Shown here in pieces: positions 35,501 to 45,826 of a DNA stretch of 64,000 nucleotides (positions are counted from its first letter, which is position 1; each line of letters begins with the position of its first letter). This DNA comes from Neoceratodus forsteri (Eukaryota; Chordata; Ceratodontiformes; Ceratodontidae). The stretch lies in assembly GCA_016271365.2 (NCBI GenBank), contig CM057452.1:824072001-824136000 (forward strand), given 5' to 3'. A program made the position numbers and the translations under genes. The notes below the pieces were generated by a model. That model made no database searches and was not told the DNA's origin. It was given only the letters and a program-made list of their open reading frames with translations.

Positions 35501-36548
35501 AGAACATTTAAGGGCTGCCCAAATTATATCACATCTATCTACTGACCCAAGACTTGCCTCCAGTAAGTGTTTAATGAAATCTTGGACATAAGCAAGTGTT
35601 TGGGAGGATGCTAGGAGTTGGGTGTTTAGTCTATATATGGAATCTTCATGGATTCCAGGCCCAAGTAAGTAGGAAAAACTTACTGGTGAGTGGTCCGAGA
35701 TAACTCTTGGATATATAGTAGTCACCAGGACTCCTGGTAGTCCAAAAGAGCTTAATAAGAAATAATTTATGCTGGAAAGGGTTTGATGCATAGGGGAATA
35801 GTATGTGTATTGTCTATCTTTGGGATTAAGAGCCCTCCAGACATCCACCGTTCCAGTTCCCTTCAGTAGGTCTCGAAGGGCCCATTGGGCTGGAGTTAGT
35901 CCCCTCTTAGCACTATCTGATCTATTCCGTTCCATCTGAAATACCATATTCCAGCCCCCCCCCCCATGAATTACCAAATTGGGTGGGTTTGGGACAGTTA
36001 AAGTTGTCAAATGGGAGAAAAATTGTGGGGAATCTACATTCGGTCCATAAATAGAACCAATTAAAACAGGGTGGGATTCCAGCAGACCATGAAGGAATAA
36101 TATAGCACCCATCTGGGTTGCAGACCTCATATGTCAATTTAAGGGGAACATTTTTGGACATACAGTAGTATCCACAGACATTGCCAGCTAGTTCCAGATA
36201 TTTTGAGAAATTTCTAAAGAGTTTCTCTCTGCTGCCCCTACTGTAGAAATGGAGAAAGCATTAGATATATCTGGAAATATCACAGAAATTTTGGGAAATA
36301 GCTGGCAGTGTCTGTGGCTGCTACTGTAAGTATTGCAACTCCTCCCCTTCTCGAGGAAGACCAGTACCAAATACTTGACCCACCCAAAGCCTTTTGAAGA
36401 AAGTCACTTTCTCTGTCTCGAGATGTGTCTCCTGTAGGCATACTATACTAGGCTTAAGGAGGGAGAGGTGGTGAAGAATTATAAACCTTTTGGTTTTATC
36501 ATGAGCTCCTTTTATATTCCATGTAATAAACATATAGGTATCTCCCAT
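32582..36548 (-). pseudogene. LINE C ORF2 (endonuclease, reverse transcriptase, CCHC)
   Basis: All domains are present. The endonuclease has FITWNIKGAHDKTKRF and SIVCLQETHLE (36548-36420). A MITE follows, then LIGSIYGPN and ISDHSPVSFSY, the SDH catalytic motif, near 35700. The RT fingers read LDKSPGPDSFSNNLYK (about 34950), the palm HEQVGFMTGR and LVSLDTEKALDWVS (34680-34550), and the catalytic box AYADDLLLHL (about 34265). The zinc knuckle CPKCEETDGTLYHILWSCP lies near 32930, with an intact C-terminus to 32582. The palm AFD is altered to ALD. Frame breaks occur near 36160-36320, 35240, 34500, 33900 and 33170. Confidence 0.9.
36163..36326. mobile_element. Tc1/mariner-like MITE, 164 bp, inside LINE C
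   Basis: The ends CAGTAGTATCCACAGACATT and the complement CAGTAGCAGCCACAGACACT are inverted repeats of about 30 bases (TGCCAGCTA continues on both). TA stands at both borders (36161-36162 and 36327-36328), the target duplication of Tc1/mariner elements. Endonuclease coding of LINE C resumes directly on both sides, so this is an insertion into ORF2. No transposase is encoded. Confidence 0.8.
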
Positions 36549-37530
36549 TTAGTTATTATAGAAACAAAGCATTTGCAAAGAGAGGTATTTTACTGCATCT
36601 TAAACCCACTTTATAATAGTATAATTTCAGTTGTACTGGCACAGACCCCCCTTCCCCATCAGTCAGTAAGCAGGAATAAAGAATTTTGAAGTAGTAAAAC
36701 CCTTCATCCCACCCAGAACCCCACCCTCCCCTCCTCCTCCCGTTATCGCAAAAAAGAAGCATTTACAACATACATCTATTCCCCAGTTCTATTAACCGAT
36801 TCACCTACAATATACCGTCAGGCAATGTTAAATTCACTATGCTGAAAAAGAACCACCCTCCCGCTACCCCTTCCCCACAAAAAAAAATGTTTAAACATCT
36901 AAACCTTATATTAACAGGAACATAGCAAGGTAAAATTAAACATTTCCAACAAGCAGTCTACAACTTTATGCATAGTTAACTATGCAGGTCTACGATGATA
37001 GAGCAAGTAGTCAGAAACAGAACACCAAGACTTCCTTATCAATCCTTCTGTTATGTCTAAGGAGCATCACTTCAAATGTTGGAGAAGGAAAAACCAAAGG
37101 AGAGGAAAAAGAAGAAGTGGAGAGCAGAAGTAAGCGCAAGTGAGAAGATAGGCACCAGAAGAGTGGGAGCAAACCTATTTTACCCCTCTAGTCGTCTGCA
37201 AAGAAGTACTCTCCTAGCTAGTTTAAACAGCAAAGAGGAGGAGCATCATCAGTAAAAGGAATAGGGTGTTGAAAAAACAAAGAGGGGGATACATTATTAT
37301 TTTCTTCTTTCAGAGGTAAGAAACAGGAAAACCATTAGAGTCTTTTCTTTTGCCACCTAATGCAGCAATGTGTCTTATTGGCGAACTGACCAGAATCCAG
37401 TCCTAGTTATAGCACAAAATCACAGTTCAGTCTCTAGGGGAATAGGGTTGAAAGAGCAATCAAAACACTAGCAATTTGCTATTATTTCGGGGAATAGCGA
37501 AACAGCTTTCTATGACTGATTTCCATTCGC
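36549..37530. other. LINE C inter-ORF region
   Basis: About 1 kb of non-coding sequence between the end of ORF1 and the start of ORF2 on the minus strand. No separate feature was recognised. Confidence 0.5.
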
Positions 37531-38390
37531 TAAAGTCACTTAAACAGATCCGGAAAGAGAGTTTTCAATTCCTTTGTGGCTTGACCCGGAGTCTTGAAGA
37601 CTAGCCATTTTTCTTCATGCTGGACATGTAAAATAGCTGGGTAGTGCACTCTCTACCTCTTGCCTGCTGCGCTCAATTTAGAAACTGTGGAGTGGAGCTC
37701 CTGGCTCCTGGCCTGCACTGATTGTGGCAAATCTTGCGCTAAGTGAATTTTATGGCCTTCCCAGAGTAAGTGCTGTATTTCTTTTGTTTTTGCCAGAATA
37801 TGCTGCTTGTCTTGAAAGTTCAGCAGCTTAAAAATTAGTGGTCATGGAGGGGAACTTGGTGGCAGCGGGGGGCACAAAGATCGATGCACTATCTCGATCA
37901 CATACTCCCCACCACTTGGGGAGGGCCCAGCAATCTTGTAGCAGAACTTCTGGAGGAACACAATGGGATTAGTTCCCTCTTCTTTTTCAAGGAGGCCAAT
38001 AATCAGGAGGTTGTTGCGCCGAATGCGCCCCTCCTGATCCTTCAATTTTTCTTCTATTTTTTTAAGGTGACATTGCATAATCACAGTCTCCTGATTGCTT
38101 TTGTCTTGTCTAGTTTCTACCAAGGCTATACGGGCTTCTGAGTCATTGGCCCTCATGGTGAGCATGTCCACTGATGTTTTAAGCTGCTGGAGATCCATTG
38201 ATTTAACAGAGATGGTCTCCTGAAGTGGCTTCATGAGCTCAATAAAGCGCTGTTCTGTGAGAGCTGTGTTTCCACTGCTAGTATGAGAGGACCTGGAGCC
38301 CTGTTGTTTAGGCCATTTAGCGGCCTTCTCCTTTTCAGGTGTGAGAGGAGGTGAGTGTATCGGAGCAGTTTTCTTCATCTCTGTCTCCAT
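37531..38390 (-). pseudogene. LINE C ORF1 (L1-type RNA-binding protein)
   Basis: The frame begins with ATG at 38390 (METEMKKTAPIHSPPL). Residues about 50-125 form a charged heptad-rich coiled coil (MKPLQETISVKSMDLQQL, then KKIEEKLKDQEGRI). RIRRNNLLIIGLLEKEEG marks the start of the RRM-like domain at about residues 126-143. The frame closes at 37842. The C-terminal domain continues in another frame (LIFKLLNFQDKQHIL, then IHLAQDLP) to about 37531. The domain order matches L1 ORF1 (Transposase 22 family). A frame change near 37850 and a stop near 37625 inactivate it. Confidence 0.85.
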
Positions 38391-38541
38391 AAAGTGAGGT
38401 CACTTGTAGTTTAGCTTGTGCTCCTGGGTGTTGGAAATGTTTTGAGCCAGACAAAGATCAAAAGCGCTATGTTTTTTTAGAGGGTTATTTGTAGGGAAAG
38501 CAGGAGTGATAAAAAGACGTTGCTCTTCCTCAGCCAGCCAT

Positions 38542-38547
38542 CACGTG
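38542..38547. promoter_or_regulatory. CACGTG box at the LINE C 5' terminus
   Basis: On the minus strand LINE C begins GGGGGTCACGTGATGG. CACGTG, an E-box recognised by USF/MYC-type factors, lies 5 bases inside the 5' end. A promoter role is inferred only from its position at the start of a full-length LINE. Confidence 0.25.
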
Positions 38548-38568
38548 ACCCCCGATCTCTGGATTTCT

Positions 38569-38840
38569 AAAGAATGGGTTCTTGCCTCAGAGTCTCCCAT
38601 CTGATGGGTAAAATCATCCATTGCAACAGGTAAGGTTTTGATATCCTTAATTAATTCCTGGAGTTCTTTTTTAAAGGGCAAAAATCTTGCAGAAAATGTT
38701 CTTCCAACAATGGAGAGGGAGGCCCAGTAGTAGTAGAAGTGTGTCCCACCGAAGATACTTGGGCCTTGGCTATTTTGGCCAACTTGTCTGGGGTGGAGGG
38801 TGTACCAAACAAATTTAATTGATTGGAAACTGTTTAGGAA
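38569..38840 (-). pseudogene. LINE B ORF1, coiled-coil part beyond LINE C
   Basis: The minus-strand reading near 38700-38575 is FKKELQELIKDIKTL followed by AMDDFTHQMGDSEARTHSLE, a charged coiled coil. It resumes across LINE C at 32244 as IYLEVAALHQKNTCLEAQ. The two halves make one ORF1 interrupted at the target duplication. The start of the ORF is not clear near 38840, where the element is truncated against a CR1 piece. Confidence 0.7.
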
Positions 38841-38850
38841 ATAGGGGGCA

Positions 38851-39390
38851 GAGGGAGGTTGCAGATCTTGGTGTCATCCACAAAGAGGCACACCTTCCCT
38901 TCCAGTTCCTCCACTATGTTGCTAATGAAGACATTAAAGAGGACTAGTCCCAGTACTGACCCCTGAGGTACCCCAATGGTCACTCTTCCATCCTCAGAGC
39001 AAACTCCATTTACCACTGCACTCTGCCTCCTATACCCTTCCAGTTTCTTATCCAGGTTACCAACTTATTGCCCACCCCATGTTATCCAACTTTTTTACCA
39101 ACTTCCTACATGGAACGGTTTCAAAGCCTTGACTGAAATCCTGATAGGCCACGTCTACCACCCCTCCCTGATCCAACACCTTAGTTACCAGTCAAAAAAT
39201 CTATTAGATTTGTTTGGCATGACCTCCCCTCTGTGAAACCATGCTGCCTCGGGTCCTGCAGTCTGTTGGATTCCAGATGTTCCATGAACTTTCCTTTAAA
39301 TAATGTTTCCGTCAATTTCCCTAATAGTCTGGCTGACAGGCCTATAATTTTCCACCTCATCCTTGCTAACATTTGTGTCATTCATAGCAC
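38851..39390 (-). pseudogene. CR1 LINE fragment J (reverse transcriptase core)
   Basis: Minus-strand frames read IIGLSARLLGKLTE (the NYRPISL region), LESNRLQDPRQHGFTEGRSC (39300-39230) and GVPQGSVLGLVLFNVFISNI (about 38970). LFVDDTKIC, the catalytic box, comes last, ending near 38865. The frame changes between 39180 and 39016 and stops are present. It covers the same RT region as fragment I at 25390-25838 but lies in the opposite orientation on the far side of LINE B. Confidence 0.8.
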
Positions 39391-40285
39391 TTCTATTGCT
39401 ATGGAAATGGCTACTAGAATTTACACTTGTGAAAAAGGTCATGTGACCTTATATCTTCATACAGATGCCCCCTCCTCAACCCTGAATTGCTCAAGTATAA
39501 ATAGAGCAGAGTTATGAGACTTCTGCCATTACCAAAGGGCACAGTAGACTTATCCCACTTCTAAAAATTGTGAAACAGCACCTGGTAAACTTGAAAGGGA
39601 ATTTCCTAATTTCCTTGAGCACAAGCGCTTTTTAACAGTTTACAGCACAATGCTTAATGTCAGTGTTGAGGACTATAAATGGTTTTTGTTTGCTTTGTGT
39701 TTAAAGAACAAATAATGCTTCAAAGCAAATCTTCCTACTACTGTTTAGATTGTTATTCGCAAGGAAACAATAGCTTCTTGATTTTGAAAATAAAAATGGT
39801 GTTCACAGCTAGCATGTATAACAGTGAAAGCATTGGTATAATAAAAGCACTACACAAGGCATTGATAAATCCTGTATTACTAGATTCAGATATCACAAAT
39901 AGTTCACTCAGTATGGAGATAAGAGGTATAACCTGTTTATAGGGATTTCTGTTTAATAAGGAGGAGACTACTCTCAGTGTACATTATAAGAATACTGTCC
40001 TACGGAGATTAGAGCAACTGAAAAGTGAATAATCTAAAACATTACCTCTTAATTTAACTTGGAACAGTTCATAACTTCTGATTAAGATTTTTTTTTTGCA
40101 TGGCTATAAATATAACTTGTATGGATTCTGACAGTGATTTCTTCTAGTGCTGCTTTATTAACAAAAAAACACACTTTTTGGAGATATGTGGGCATAAATG
40201 GCACATTACTTTAAAATAGGTGTACAGAAACTAAAGATAAGTGGAAGTAACAGTTAGGGTCTACCATGGTTATCATCATCATATA
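39391..40285. other. No recognisable gene
   Basis: AT-rich sequence. An AAGGTCATGTGACCTT palindrome lies at 39435-39450. The frame at 39679-39942 (plus, 87 codons) matches nothing I know. Confidence 0.35.
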
Positions 40286-42535
40286 AATGAATCATTCTTT
40301 ATTTATAAAAAGGAGCCTTTCTAAAACCAAGGTGCCTGTACAACAACAATTAAAAAAGATCAATAAATAAATGATACAAAAAATTAAAAATGATAAATAT
40401 AGCAGCAGCATTAAAAATCAGAAAATGCTAGGCTAAAAAGATATGTTTTCAAGGCAACTTTAAAACTTTGGATGGTCTGGCAATCTCGCACCCAGTGAGG
40501 TAGAGAATTCCACAGGGTCTGGGCCATAAAACTAAATGACATTGCCCCAGAAGTTTGTAAACAAACCCTGGGAATCTCTATAAATACCTTGTCTATGAAT
40601 CAGAGCGGGCAGATGGGATAGTTGGAGTGAAGGAGATTTTGCAGGTAACTAGGTCCCTGATCATGTAGGGCCTTATAGGTCAGCAAACTGACCTTGAAGG
40701 TAATCTGTCACTGTACTGGCAGCCAGTACAGTCTGCAGAGCACAGGCATTATATGACTAGTCCTAGAGATAACAGTCAAAAGCCTGGCTGCTACATTATG
40801 CACTAGCTGCAAGCGGCGGATATCAGTCCCCGGTAGCTCAAGGTAAGGGCATTGCAGTAGTCAAGGCGGGAGGTAACGAAGGCATGGACCAAGGTTGGAA
40901 GATCATCGGGGGAACCAGGTGCTTTAGCCAGGCGATATTCCTCAGATGGTAAAAAGAGGTTTTGACAACTGCCGACACCTGTAATTTAAAGGTCAAGCAG
41001 TCATCAAACATAATACTCAGGTTCCGCACCCAGTCTGAGATGTTTAGTTGAACACCTCCAAGCCATAGACCTGAAGGTGATCCTGCCAACAAACCCGTCC
41101 CTCCCGATGACCTGGGTCCACAACCAACACCTCAGTTTTTTCTGGGTTCAACCGCAGCCAGCTCACATTCATCCAATTCTGGATCTCAGCTAGACAACTG
41201 TTAAAGACTGAAACTGCATCATCCTGGCCAGGCACAAAGGACATGTACAGCTGAGTATCATCAGCATAGTAGTGAAAACTCAAGCCATACCACCTAATAA
41301 TCACTCCTAATGGCAGCATATACACCACAAACAACATGGGCACCAAGATGGAGCCCTGCGGCACCCCACAGGATAGGGAGAATGGAGCTGAGGAAAAAAT
41401 CCCAAACACCACCCTCTGAGTCCTACCCTCGAGAAATGATCGAAACCATCTGAGGACCATCCCTAAAGGTCCACAGATGAACTGCAGGCTCTCCAACAGC
41501 ACACCATGGTCTACGATGTCAAATGCCTCAGAGAGATCTAGAAGGAACAAGATGGAACAGGTCTTTTGATCTCTCGCTATTAGGAGGTCATTTAGTACCC
41601 GGACAAGGGCTGTCTCAGTACTATTTCTCTTCCTAAATCCAGACTGGAGAGAATCATAGACATTGTGGTTGGTCAAATGGTTATCCAGCTGTGACGCTAC
41701 CACCTTCTCGATAACCTCACCCACAAAGGGTAGGTTAGAGACAGGCCTGTAGTTGGCCAGACAGTCTGAGTCCAAGGAGGGCTTTTTAAGAACGAACCAA
41801 ACCATGGCCACCTTCAGGGCATCTGGAAAGATCCCCCTCTCCAAAGACACCCAGACTATCTTGGCAAGGACTGGGCCAATTTTATCCACACAGCCTAATA
41901 GGAGGCATGTGGGGACAAAGGTCCAAACTACAGTTGGTTGGCACAATGACTGGACGACCATCACAACATTGATTGTGAGCCGGGTGAAGTCACACCACAC
42001 AAACTGGGCATCCGACATCTGCCGACCACTGCCAACTCCCATTAGAGAGGGTCAGGTGGACATCAGACCTGATTGAGGCAACCTTATATGCAAAGAATCG
42101 CGCAATCTCCTCACACTGTTCTTGTGAAAAAGCATTTCCAGGTTGGAGACAGAGTGGTTTGCACAGTCTGTCCACAGTCCGGAAAAGCTGTGCTGGTCGA
42201 TTCTGCACAGCAGTAATTTCTCTGGACTAGAATTTTGCCTTCTTATGGGTAATTGCTGATTGATAGACTGTATAGTGGTCCATCAAACTTAGCCTGTCAC
42301 ACTCCAGGCCCGACTTCCACCAGCACCTCTCTAGCCTTGGTCTCACTCTCCTCAATTCCCTCAAGGCCTAATCAAACCAAGGAGACCTGGGGCAAAGATT
42401 AAGGGGATGAACACGAACAGAAGCAATGGAATCCAGGGCCTCTGTCACTGCCTTATTATAGGCAAGTACCAGATCCCCTGGATCCATGCATTCACTAGGT
42501 AAACCCGATAGGTCCAGCACCGCTGGTTAAAAGTA
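40286..42535 (-). mobile_element. L2-type LINE K, 5'-truncated
   Basis: The minus strand carries the ORF2 linker, a full reverse transcriptase, the C-terminus, and a 3' end with AATAAA-like repeats near 40290-40375 (TTTATTTATAAAAAGG on the plus strand). The 3' end is homologous to that of the L2 copy at 48808-50085. The endonuclease is largely missing. Confidence 0.75.
40440..42530 (-). pseudogene. L2 K ORF2 remnant (reverse transcriptase)
   Basis: A 332-codon frame (42042-41044) is the longest LINE frame in the window. It reads VSNLPFVGEVIEKVVASQL, then LQSGFRKRNSTETALVRVLN and LFLLDLSEAFDIVDHG (first Asp). SCGVPQGSILVPMLF, FHYYADDTQLYMSF (catalytic box) and WLRLNPEKTEVLVV follow. Upstream pieces at 42208-41990 read NRPAQLFRTVDRLCKP. 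Downstream pieces read RTSFYHLRNIA, then RLQLVHNVAARLLT and LWNSLPHWVRDC near 40490. PQGS, STETAL and YADDTQLY together are typical of the L2 branch of the Jockey group. Frame changes near 42000 and 40850 and a stop near 40720 remain. Confidence 0.85.
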
Positions 42536-42879
42536 TAAACAGTGATACCTTTATAGTTGATAGCCTTATGGCTACTTCACTAGTTTCGTATCACTATGCA
42601 ACATTACAAATGTTAATTGTCTGCTATAAGAATTTTGCTTCTGGTTTATAGGGTAAATCCCCAGCATGAAACCAATCCTGTAACTTGAAAAGCAATATTG
42701 AATGTAAGTGTACTTATTACAGAGTGGTTGATCTGCAGTATTATAATATTAATCACTGTTATTACACTTAACATATTATAACCTGTTGGTAATTTCATTA
42801 CCTACTGTAAATAAATATGGTGTTATATATACTTGGCATAATACTTGGAGTAGTCAAGCCAGCAGTAGACATTATACAT
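42536..42879. other. AT-rich, no recognisable feature
   Basis: No coding or repeat signature was recognised between the L2 and the next LINE fragment. Confidence 0.35.
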
Positions 42880-43440
42880 CCATGTTTTAGCTACCCTAAT
42901 ATTAGGTATAATAATCTCTTAAGTTACCCTGTCAATAAATGTATCTAACTTTTGTTTAAAGGAATTAATGTTGTTACAATTTATTACTTCATCTGGTAGT
43001 GAATTCCAGCATCAAATTATTCTGTGAGTGCAGTGCAAATTCCTTTTGTTCATCCTAAGATTTGTTCACAATTTGTTTATTTTCACTTCTTGTATCATGG
43101 GCTTTATTTCTAAAGGTAATATTGAGATAATTTAGTAGTTCTTTATACTGCATTTTGTAGAATAGTAAGAGGTTCCCTCTGATTCTTCTCCTATGTAGGC
43201 TATGCAATGATCATTGCCTAAGTCTGTCTTCATAATATAAGTTTCCAGACCTCTCATCATTTTGGTTTCTTTGCTTTGGATTCTTTAAATTTTATGTCTA
43301 TCCCCAATATTTAGCCACCTACCCATAACTGTCAACAATAATTTGTGTATGGTCTTATATATGATTTATAGATTGGTAGTAGTACTTCTTTGATTTTATG
43401 ACTGAAGTGTCTCTTAATTGGATGTGTTAAATAGTTTGTG
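42880..43440 (-). pseudogene. LINE E: RT C-terminal fragment, CR1/L2-group
   Basis: The minus strand reads KRHFSHKIKEVLLPIYKSYI and RPYTNYC near 43420-43330, then broken text. It ends with a clean WNSLPDEVINCNNINSFKQK and a stop at about 42924. The LLP.YKS..RP..EYC block and the WNSLPDEVV...SFK..LD ending are standard at the C-terminus of CR1/L2-group LINE reverse transcriptases. Several stops lie between the two blocks. Confidence 0.65.
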
Positions 43441-43566
43441 TTATCCCAACAGTACAATACAATACCATACAATACAATACAATATGTTTGTTTGTTCCCC
43501 CAGGATATACCTGGAAACAAGCTTTATGGCTCAGTATGTCTTTCATGGTAAATCTCTTTAAATAAA
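43441..43566 (+). mobile_element. LINE 3' tail homologous to LINE D
   Basis: GGAAACAAGCTTTATGGCTC, AGTATGTCTTTCATGGT and AAATCTCTTTAAATAAATAA parallel the end of LINE D at about 25236-25300. The opposite-strand LINE E starts beside it, so the two tails are head-on. It is a short 3' remnant with a CAATA-rich run at 43454-43482. Confidence 0.5.
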
Positions 43567-43719
43567 TAAATAAATGTATATGCTTCTTAGCCTTAAAGTC
43601 GGCTTATTATTACCTCCAAATCTCTTTCTGATATGGCCAGTGTTAGTTGTTATCCTTTAAGAAAATAATTTCTCAATGGATTGTTTTCCTCGTGAATCAC
43701 AGTGCATTTTTCATTATAT

Positions 43720-43935
43720 TTCATCCCCCACTCACTAGTTCATGCTTCCATATGATCTAAATCTCTCTGCAGGCTGCTAGTATTTTGCCAAATTATTAAC
43801 TATGCCACCAAGTTTGGTGTCATCCACAAACTTGCTATGCCAATTTGTGGCCCCTCTTCCTAAGTCAGATATGAGGGGCGATAAATTGACATAACAAGTT
43901 TGTGGATGACACCAAACTTGATGGTATAGTTAAAC
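43720..43935. repeat. Snapback CR1 reverse-transcriptase repeat
   Basis: About 39 bases at 43795-43834 are repeated in reverse complement at 43892-43930 with about three mismatches and a loop of about 57 bp. Both arms encode the CR1 catalytic region KFVDDTKL, one on each strand. The left arm continues on the minus strand through further CR1 text to about 43720. The structure is two CR1 pieces facing each other. Confidence 0.75.
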
Positions 43936-44132
43936 AGCTATCAACACCTCAACTCAAACTTTGAAAAACATAATGTTTGGACACAAAGCAGCTTATATTT
44001 CTCATTCACTCTGTTTGTTTTATCTCCATTATTTATTACTGTGATTAGATGCATCAAAATGTGATAGTTGTTCCTCGAGTGTTCATAAGCTCCCTACTGC
44101 TTCTTCCCAGCTTGATGCCATAATATTCTTCT

Positions 44133-44177
44133 TGTGACATCACAGTTATTCCCATGGCAATTGACTGTGATGTCACA
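44133..44177. repeat. Perfect 14-bp inverted repeat
   Basis: TGTGACATCACAGT (44133-44146) and its exact reverse complement (44164-44177) enclose a 17-base loop. Weaker complementarity extends about 14 bases further out, so it may be a small foldback element. No target duplication was found. Confidence 0.7.
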
Positions 44178-44439
44178 ACAGAGCATTATAATTTCAAGTC
44201 AGGAATACGCTACAGAGGCAGATGAAATCTAAGGTATAAAGATTTTGTTTTTGTTGGAATTACTTCAATAATAAAAAATGGAGAGGAGAACTCTTTAGAA
44301 AACATATTAAACTGAAACTGAATTGTGTCTATATATTATGTTTTCCAAAGTTTTCCCAATAGTGTCAGCAGATCTTTAATAATTTAGAGAAATACAGCAG
44401 TTTACACTCATAAAAACACCCTGGAGACTAAAGTGCATC

Positions 44440-45176
44440 TGTGACAAGCTGGCCTGTGGTAGATGGAGGGCAACACACTGGGTTTAAAGTTCACAGAAGA
44501 AAATGTACTTTTATTGCTCCAAATGTAAGTTATTGCTCCAGAAAAGCAAAATTAGTCAGTTCAACTTCTCCAGCCTGGTCAGGTAACATAAAGGTTAACA
44601 CAAAACAGTTATTTCAGGCTGACTTGACAAAAGGAGTTTTTGAACCACCTATATGGGACAGCAGTTTTTCAATATACAGTCTCAAATAAAACAAATGGTT
44701 TGTGGGCCAGCAGTTTTGAATGCACAGTCTCAAATAAAACACAAACAATTTTCCCCTTTAGCCTTATTTGCAGGCTATCAGCAGTACATCCACTCACTGT
44801 TTTTGGCCCAGCTGGCTAGGCTGATCCTTTACCTCAGGACTCTCTGCTCTAGAAATGGTCTCTTTCTCAGCAGCAGGTTTCAACTTCTCCCCAAAAGCTC
44901 TCTCCAACAATGAACCATTCTCCTTGGCTTTCTGCTCTGGTTCCTGTCTTACATTCCACCCTCCATCTTGCAGGGTTCTCTGCCTATGAGTACCTCCTCC
45001 CTGCAGCAGTTTCCAGCTTCTAACTGACTCCTTGTTGGTTTCTCTCTGCCTTTCAACAATCCCTCTAATCAGCAACACATGGGGAGGCACCCCCCCTTGC
45101 CTTTTCATGTTGCATATCCCTGCATTTCCTCATCTTCAGTCAAGGTGTTTCCCATGGTAGTGTTTACACCATCACA
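44440..45176. mobile_element. Solo LTR, 737 bp
   Basis: The unit begins TGTGACAAGC and ends CATCACA, giving TG...CA ends with a TGTGA/TCACA inverted repeat. GCATC flanks both sides (44435-44439 and 45177-45181), a 5-bp target duplication typical of LTR retroelement integration. No internal coding region lies on either side, so recombination between LTRs is inferred. It is not related in sequence to the LTR at 53421. AATAAA occurs near 44685 and 44735, but the orientation is not certain. Confidence 0.7.
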
Positions 45177-45280
45177 GCATCTCACTGGACTTTTCATCAC
45201 TTTACAAATTCTCAAACCTCCATATACTGTAGTACAGTACAAACAGCATGTGTAAAAGTAGGAAGTAGGCTGTTGGTTAA

Positions 45281-45365
45281 TTAGGATCTGCAGCTTATCC
45301 AATAGGTAGGGAAATGGGTGGACTGGGTGGACCAAGCAGTCCTTATCTGCCATCAAAGTCTATGA
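45281..45365 (+). mobile_element. CR1 3'-end fragment
   Basis: GGGTGGACCAAGCAGTCCTT, ATCTGCCATCAAAGTCTATG is the phrase seen at the ends of vertebrate CR1 elements (a ...GGTCTTTATCTGCCGTCA... type ending). Only the last part of the element is present. Confidence 0.6.
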
Positions 45366-45826
45366 GTTGGAGTTGAAACTCAGCAGAAGGAGGCAGGCAG
45401 CTATAGTTAGAAGATATGTACTTTATCCGTGCTGTTTGTTTTCTTTTAGGACTGAGTCAGCATTTCATGAGATGGCAATGTGTGCTGTGTGATTTAAACA
45501 GTGTAACTTCCAAACAAATGATTTTGTCTTGGCTGGGAGGAGGTGGCATTTAACTGAGGGAGGGAAAGGTTGGGAAATACACAGGAGGGGGAAGGGTGGC
45601 ACGTGACTCAAACCAGCCAATAGTGGGGCTGGGATCCAATTATATTTCAAAGGGGACCAAGCAACCCTGAAGCCTGAGTGACCCCAAAGCTTAAGTGCTA
45701 TGCAGCAGGAGCATAGCATCTTGAGTAATGTCTCCAGGACATCAGCAGGGGGGTCAGCAGGCAGTGGGCCACACTGGTAGACAGAGAAGAGCCTAACTGG
45801 GAGGGCCACATATTTTCTGTACAGAT
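45366..45826. other. Probable 5' flank or leader of CR1 G
   Basis: This sequence precedes the CR1 G ORF1. I recognise no coding signature. Part of it may be CR1 5' untranslated sequence, but the 5' boundary is not visible. Confidence 0.35.

Larger units (their letters stand above)
32261..38552 (-). mobile_element. LINE C: near full-length L1-type element nested in LINE B
   Basis: LINE C is 6292 bp on the minus strand: 5' leader (38552-38391), ORF1 (38390 to about 37531), a spacer of about 1 kb, ORF2 (36548-32582) and a short 3' region with AATAAA on the minus strand (32281-32286) and an A-tract (32261-32269). A 16-bp target duplication flanks it. A 164-bp MITE lies inside its endonuclease region. 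The structure matches a complete L1-superfamily element; the clade (L1 proper or Tx1) is not resolved. Confidence 0.85.
25839..38850 (-). mobile_element. LINE B: L1-type element, split by LINE C
   Basis: On the minus strand LINE B runs from a 5'-truncated ORF1 (38840-38569), across the inserted LINE C (38552-32261), then the rest of ORF1 (32244-31695), a spacer, ORF2 (29867-26387) and a 3' region ending in an A-tract (T run at 25839-25848). Without LINE C it is about 6.7 kb. It abuts CR1 fragments at both ends. No convincing target duplication was found around it. Confidence 0.75.

Noticed and set aside
39435..39450. AGGTCA inverted pair as a nuclear-receptor site
   Set aside because: The palindrome is real (AAGGTCATGTGACCTT), but one such site is expected by chance in this length and no gene is near.
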